From the NCBI RefSeq assembly GCF_003837805.1, contig NZ_RQIT01000001.1:496001-560000 (forward strand): a DNA stretch of 64,000 bases, given 5' to 3'. The position numbers and the translations under genes were made by a program. How positions within the stretch are numbered: the stretch's first letter is position 1; each line of letters opens with the position of its first letter. Below, in pieces: positions 59,803 through 64,000 of this stretch. Source of the stretch: Bradyrhizobium sp. RP6 (GTDB taxonomy: Bacteria; Pseudomonadota; Alphaproteobacteria; Rhizobiales; Xanthobacteraceae). Below the pieces are notes generated by a model. That model worked only from the letters and a program-made list of their open reading frames with translations. It did no database searches and was not told the origin of the DNA.

Positions 59803-60804
59803 CTACTGCACGTCCATCTGCAGCCCTTCCTTCTGGATGATGCCGGCGAACTTCTTCGTCTCGGCCTCCACGAAGGCGGCAAATTGCTGCGGGGTGCCGT
59901 AGTCGGCGCGAGCGCCCATGGCGGCGATCTGCTTCTTGATGTCCTCGCGCTCCAGCATCGCCTTGACCTGGAGATTGAGTGCGTTGAGCACCTCGGGTGA
60001 GACGCCCTTCGGCAGGAACACCGAGAACCAGGACGATATGTCGAAATTCGCCAGCTCCGGCGCGCTCTCCCGCATCGTCGGAAGGTTCGGCGCGAGGTCG
60101 CTGCGCTCGGTCGTGGTGACGCACAGACCGTTGAGCGTGCCGTTCTGCACCTGAGGCAGGCTCGGATAGAGGTTGTCGAACAGGATCTGGATGTCGCCGG
60201 CTAGGGCCGCCTGAAGCGCGGGTCCGGCGCCGCGGAACGGGATGTGCGTCATCTTCAGGCCGGTGAGCTGGAGAAACCAGGCGCCGGTGAGGTGAGGGCT
60301 CTGGCCGACGCCCGAGGAAGCGTAGCTGAGCTTGTCCGGATTGGCCTTGAGATAGGCGATCAGCTCGGGGATCGACTTGATGCCGGTCTTCGGATGCGCC
60401 GAGACGATGTTCGGGATCCGGATCATGTTCGAGACCGGCTGAAGCTGGTCGGGCTTGTAGGTGAGATTCTTGAAGATGCTGTAGGCGATCGCGTTCGGAC
60501 CGGGATTGCCGACCAGGATGGTGTGGCCATCCGGCTTGGCGCGAACCACCTCGGCAGTCCCGATGGTGCCGCCGCCGCCCGAGCGGTTTTCCACGACCGC
60601 CGACTGGCCCCAGGCGGTTTGCAGATGCGCCGCAAGGAGTCGGCCCATCACGTCGGTCGAGCCGCCGGCCGCAGCCGGCACGACGAGGCGAACGTTTTCG
60701 GTGGGCTTCCAGTCGGCGAGGCTCGATCGCGGCAGTATGGCTGCGGCTGAAAGGCCGGCAGCGCCGGTGAGCACGCGACGGCGGGACAACAAAGGCTTAG
60801 GCAC
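59803..60804 (-). CDS. Tripartite tricarboxylate transporter substrate-binding protein (Bug family)
   Basis: A 333-residue periplasmic binding protein of the TctC/Bug family. A Tat-like signal SRRRVLTGAAGLSAAAILPR is at the N-terminus. VRLVVPAAAGGSTDVMGR, VENRSGGGGTIGTAEVVRAKPDG and a PFRGAGPALQAALAGDIQ motif confirm the family. Such orphan Bug proteins are numerous in Bradyrhizobium; no TctA/TctB is nearby. Ligand unknown. Confidence 0.9.
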   Translation of the reverse strand: MPKPLLSRRRVLTGAAGLSAAAILPRSSLADWKPTENVRLVVPAAAGGSTDVMGRLLAAHLQTAWGQSAVVENRSGGGGTIGTAEVVRAKPDGHTILVGNPGPNAIAYSIFKNLTYKPDQLQPVSNMIRIPNIVSAHPKTGIKSIPELIAYLKANPDKLSYASSGVGQSPHLTGAWFLQLTGLKMTHIPFRGAGPALQAALAGDIQILFDNLYPSLPQVQNGTLNGLCVTTTERSDLAPNLPTMRESAPELANFDISSWFSVFLPKGVSPEVLNALNLQVKAMLEREDIKKQIAAMGARADYGTPQQFAAFVEAETKKFAGIIQKEGLQMDVQ

Positions 60805-61021
60805 GAATCCACTCCCTGCTTCTTACTTTGCAGGGACCGTAGGGAACAGCTCGTGCGACCGCAAGTCGCGTGCGACGGCATGTGGCGCGCGCAGGGCGGC
60901 ACGACGCCGCAGCTTGGAGCGATTTACCTTCCGACGGAATTGGAAGGGCTCTGGCTGCGTGTTGAACGCATTTTTTTCCGCGCGAGCCGTGATCGACTCC
61001 GCGCGAAAGCGCGCTGGAGTC

Positions 61022-61507
61022 TCAGTTGAAGCTGAGCAGCTTGAACAGCGGCGTGAGGTAGCTCATCTCCTGGCCCGACGTCGGCGTCGTCCGGCTGATG
61101 AAGTCGAAGATCTTGCCGTCCTGTAGACCGTAATTCGCAAGCCGGCGCACGCGGCGGTTCTTGTCGAAATAGATGGCGATGACGCGCTGGTCGACCACCT
61201 TCTGGTTCATGAAAGCGACCAGACGCTCCGAGCGTTGCGAGATGTAGTAAAACACTTCGCCGTCGAGGGTCGCGACCGTCGAGGGGGTGCCCATCACGAT
61301 CAGCACCTGGTCCTGACTTGCGCCGATCGGAATCTGCTCGAGCGCGCCGGGCGGCAGGATGTAACCCTTCTGGAACTGCTCGCCCGTGCAGCCCGCAAGT
61401 GCCGCGCCGACGACGGTCGCGGCAGCGAGCATGCGCAAGCCGCGCCAGCATGCGTGAAGGCCTCGCCGCTGGCTCGCGCGCAGGCTGGTCTTGTTCGTTG
61501 TCGTCAT
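61022..61507 (-). CDS. Outer-membrane lipoprotein, BamE/OmlA family
   Basis: A 161-residue lipoprotein with a signal ending in the lipobox LAGC (Cys40) and a SmpA/OmlA domain: GYILPPGALEQIPIGASQDQ, VLIVMGTPSTVATLDGEVFYYIS and AIYFDKNRRVRRLANYGL. BamE supports the beta-barrel assembly machine. The start MTTTNKTS at 61507 is preferred; an earlier Met at 61606 would overlap the divergent gene's start region. Confidence 0.85.
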   Translation of the reverse strand: MTTTNKTSLRASQRRGLHACWRGLRMLAAATVVGAALAGCTGEQFQKGYILPPGALEQIPIGASQDQVLIVMGTPSTVATLDGEVFYYISQRSERLVAFMNQKVVDQRVIAIYFDKNRRVRRLANYGLQDGKIFDFISRTTPTSGQEMSYLTPLFKLLSFN

Positions 61508-61605
61508 AGCGGAACTGATTCCGTCCCCTTGCGTCGCGCGAGGCGCTGAAGTACCGGGCGGAGGCTCTGAATGCAACACGCGCGCGCCCGCTTGCGGAAA
61601 CCACA

Positions 61606-62169
61606 ATGCTTTGGCCGTTCAATCACTTCAGGAAACCCCGATCAACCCCGCCGGGCACCATTGAAGCCATCTATGGCATGATCGTGACGCAGGCGCGAGA
61701 ACCCATATTTTACCGTGACTTGGGCGTGCCCGATACGGTTAACGGGCGTTTCGACCTGTTGCTGCTGCATCTCTGGCTGCTGCTGCGCCGCCTGCGCACG
61801 GTCCAAGGCGGCACTGGAGGCGCCACGGAGCTGTCCCAGGCGCTGTTCGACCGCTTCTGCGAGGACATGGACGACAATCTGCGCGAAATGGGGGTTGGCG
61901 ACCAGACCGTGCCGAAGCGGATGCGGGCCTTCGGCGAGGCGTTCTACGGCCGCGTCCAGGCCTATGATCAGGCCATGGAAGGCGGCGGCGAGGCGCTGGC
62001 ATCGGCGATCTGCAAGAATATCTTGAATGGGACCGGCTTTGGCCAGGCGCAGCAGCTCGCGGCCTATGCCCGGGCCAGTGAGGCCGAGCTCGGCCGGGCC
62101 GACGAGGCCGCGCTGCTGCGCGCCTCCTTCAAGTTTCCTCCAGCACTCCCTGAGGATGTCACGCCATGA
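61606..62169 (+). CDS. Ubiquinol-cytochrome c chaperone (CBP3-like)
   Basis: A 187-residue protein of the ubiquinol-cytochrome c chaperone family related to mitochondrial CBP3, which assists cytochrome b/bc1 assembly. The YGMIVTQAREPIFYRDLGVP and FDLLLLHLWLLLRRL segments and FCEDMDDNLREMGVGDQTVPKRM match the family. Divergent from the BamE-like lipoprotein. Its end overlaps the DUF177 gene by 4 bp. Confidence 0.85.
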   Translation: MLWPFNHFRKPRSTPPGTIEAIYGMIVTQAREPIFYRDLGVPDTVNGRFDLLLLHLWLLLRRLRTVQGGTGGATELSQALFDRFCEDMDDNLREMGVGDQTVPKRMRAFGEAFYGRVQAYDQAMEGGGEALASAICKNILNGTGFGQAQQLAAYARASEAELGRADEAALLRASFKFPPALPEDVTP

Positions 62170-62735
62170 GCCGACCGAATGCCGGATCCGAGCCCGATCC
62201 CTGGCGGGCGCCAGTCATCGTTGCGCAGATCCCCGACGCAGGCCTGCATCGCGAGCTCGAGGCCTCGGCGGCCGAGCGGAAGGCCATGGCGGAGCTCGCG
62301 GGCGTGCGGGAGATCCTGTCCGCGCATGCCAGCTTCGATGTCGTGCCGAAAAGCGGTGGCCGGGTCCAGGTCACGGGGCTTGTCCGCGGCCGGATCGGCC
62401 AGACCTGCGTCGTCACGCTGGATCCGATCGAGAGCGAGATCGAGGAGGAGGTCGACCTGATGTTCGCCCCCGAGGCCGAGGCACGGCGCCTGGCCGATCT
62501 GATCGAGGAGGGACAGGACGATGAAGGGCCGCCTGCGGTCGCCGACCCTCCCGAGCCGATCGCCGGTGGCATCATCGACCTCGGCCGGCTCGCCACCGAC
62601 GCGCTGTTCCTGGCGATCGATCCCTATCCGCGCAAGGAGGGGGCCGTGTTCGAGGCGGAGGTCGCCGCCCCCGATCCCGAGGACCATCCCTTCGCGGCAC
62701 TGAAGGCGCTTCAGGACAGGAAGAAGGGCCAATAG
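62166..62735 (+). CDS. DUF177 (YceD) protein
   Basis: A 189-residue DUF177/YceD family protein, associated in many bacteria with the 23S rRNA or rpmF-plsX region. VQVTGLVRGRIGQTCVVTLDPIESEIEEEVDLMF is the recognisable core. Start overlaps the upstream gene (ATGA). Directly precedes plsX, though no rpmF lies between them here. Role in rRNA processing is likely but not proved. Confidence 0.85.
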   Translation: MSRPNAGSEPDPWRAPVIVAQIPDAGLHRELEASAAERKAMAELAGVREILSAHASFDVVPKSGGRVQVTGLVRGRIGQTCVVTLDPIESEIEEEVDLMFAPEAEARRLADLIEEGQDDEGPPAVADPPEPIAGGIIDLGRLATDALFLAIDPYPRKEGAVFEAEVAAPDPEDHPFAALKALQDRKKGQ

Positions 62736-63035
62736 GCGGGCATTGTCCGCTTGTGGCCGTCTTGCGAGGGGACGCGAGGCATTTTCCTTGATGGTTTGAA
62801 AGAAGCGTTTATCCTCCTGATTTCAATGCCGTTCCTGCTACATCCGGGGCTCGTGGCCGCATCGCGCCAAATACAAAAGGCTGGGGGCAAGAGGTTGTTT
62901 CGGGGTGACAAAACGCTATTGTCGCGCCCCGGCCCGGGTACAGCGTGGCGCTCGGCCGATCGCCATGTCCGTGGCGAATTCATTTTGCGGCCCCGCTGAT
63001 CCAAGACCGCACCAGACCAGGTTTCCAGGACTTCT
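62736..63035. other. Intergenic region before plsX
   Basis: 300 bp without a supported gene. rpmF, which often sits here in other bacteria, is absent. It may contain the plsX promoter. Confidence 0.45.
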
Positions 63036-64000
63036 ATGCCAAGCAAGGTTCGCATCGCGCTGGACGCCATGGGAGGCGATGTCGGCCCCGCCGTGGTCAT
63101 TCCGGGCGCCGCGATCTCGCTTGGCAGGCATCGCGATACCGAGTTCCTGCTGGTTGGCGACCGCGCAAGGATCGAGCCCGAACTCGGCAAGCACCCGAAG
63201 CTCAAAGCCGCCTCCAGGATCGTCCATACCGACGTTGCTGTCAGCATGGAGGACAAGCCCAGCCAGGCACTTCGGCGCGGCCGCAAGACCTCCTCGATGT
63301 GGCTCGCGATCGATGCGGTCAAGAAGGGCGAGGCGGACGTCGCAATCTCCGCCGGCAATACCGGCGCGCTGATGGCGATGGCGCGCTTCCACCTGCGGAC
63401 GCTGCCGGGCATCGACCGCCCCGCCATCTCCGCGATATGGCCCACCATGCGCGGCGAATCCGTCGTGCTCGACCTCGGGGCCACCCTCGGCGGCGATGCC
63501 CACCATTTGGTGTCGATGGCGGTGATGGGCGCAGCCAAGGCGAGCGTGCTGTTCAACAAGAAGCGGCCGACGGTCGGACTGCTCAACATCGGCGCCGAAG
63601 AGATCAAGGGCCACGAGGAGATCCGCGAAGCCAGCGAGATCCTGCGGGCGAGGAACCTGCCGGAGCTCGATTATATCGGCTTCGTCGAGGGCGACGGCAT
63701 CGGCAAGGGGCTGGCCGACGTCATCGTGACCGAGGGCTTCAGCGGCAACATCGCGCTCAAGGCCGCCGAGGGAACCGCCCGCCAGATGGCGGAATTGCTC
63801 CGTAACGAGATGCAGCGGAGCTGGCTCTCCAAGCTCGGCTATGTCTTCGCCCGCAGCGCCTTCCAGGCCCTGCGCGACAAGATGGACCCCAACAAGTCCA
63901 ATGGCGGCGTGCTGCTGGGACTGAGGGGGGTGGTGGTCAAAAGCCATGGCGGAACCAACGCCGAAGGCTTTGCCTATGCGATCGATGTTGGCTATGAGAT
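63036..64000 (+). CDS. plsX: Phosphate acyltransferase PlsX (partial at window end)
   Basis: PlsX makes acyl-phosphate from acyl-ACP to start phospholipid synthesis. From ATG 63036 about 321 residues are seen, beginning [20 protein letters not shown] and with [33 protein letters not shown] and [14 protein letters not shown]; the frame is open at the window edge, so the gene is truncated by the window. Usual length is about 350 residues, so only a short C-terminus is missing. fabH probably follows. Confidence 0.93.
   Translation, partial: MPSKVRIALDAMGGDVGPAVVIPGAAISLGRHRDTEFLLVGDRARIEPELGKHPKLKAASRIVHTDVAVSMEDKPSQALRRGRKTSSMWLAIDAVKKGEADVAISAGNTGALMAMARFHLRTLPGIDRPAISAIWPTMRGESVVLDLGATLGGDAHHLVSMAVMGAAKASVLFNKKRPTVGLLNIGAEEIKGHEEIREASEILRARNLPELDYIGFVEGDGIGKGLADVIVTEGFSGNIALKAAEGTARQMAELLRNEMQRSWLSKLGYVFARSAFQALRDKMDPNKSNGGVLLGLRGVVVKSHGGTNAEGFAYAIDVGYE

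Overview
The window looks like chromosomal DNA of a Bradyrhizobium-type alphaproteobacterium (family Nitrobacteraceae). The support is high G+C throughout, a Bradyrhizobium/Rhodopseudomonas-style porin, an Asp-rich (Mg-type) HemB metal site, an LdtR-type regulator, a Bpt aminoacyltransferase, a CBP3-type cytochrome bc1 chaperone, and interspersed palindromic repeats of the kind scattered through Bradyrhizobium intergenic regions. Genus is an inference from gene content and gene order; no database was searched. No insertion sequence, prophage, CRISPR array or plasmid function was seen.

Layout. 1-2.1 kb: two tandem nitronate-monooxygenase-like flavoproteins. 2.25-6.07 kb: the gatCAB amidotransferase cluster with two small unknown genes interleaved. 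6.1-9.1 kb: gene-poor stretch with a 32-residue Lys/Ala-rich peptide, small unknown genes and tRNA-Ser(GCU). 9.1-13.6 kb: porin and a Lys/Ala/Pro-rich lytic transglycosylase. 13.8-17.7 kb: dapA, mscL, smpB, a peroxiredoxin, then a leftward NYN-nuclease/uracil-DNA-glycosylase pair. 18.0-28.9 kb: a long rightward housekeeping run, rpoZ-rsh-pdxJ-acpS-lepB-rnc-era-(membrane protein)-recO-(exported protein)-parC. 29.3-34.4 kb: an orphan solute-binding protein with a GMC oxidoreductase, and a divergent SDR/AraC pair. 34.4-37.8 kb: chromate resistance chrBA divergent from a DmeF-type metal exporter. 37.9-44.4 kb: transporters (EamA, two MFS, MntH) and a class III nucleotide cyclase. 44.4-49.5 kb: bpt, an RDD protein, hemB, a membrane protein, ldtR and two small unknowns. 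49.8-55.7 kb: glyA-nrdR-ribD-ribE-ribH-nusB-thiL. 55.9-60.8 kb: H+-pyrophosphatase, an animal-type haem peroxidase and a Bug-family binding protein. 61.0-64.0 kb: a BamE/OmlA lipoprotein divergent from a bc1 chaperone, DUF177 and plsX, which runs off the end.

Most of the window is core metabolism: indirect tRNA-Gln/Asn charging, stringent response, B6, riboflavin and thiamine cofactors, acyl carrier protein activation, RNA processing, recombination and chromosome decatenation. Accessory themes are metal and oxyanion handling (ChrA, DmeF, MntH) and redox enzymes. I see no single obviously novel multi-gene system. The best leads are the two small conserved-looking genes inside the gat cluster, the Lys/Ala peptide behind an unusual 0.57-kb leader, the overlapping NYN-UDG pair, the binding protein-GMC pair, the haem peroxidase, and regulatory palindromes near chrA, ldtR and mntH.
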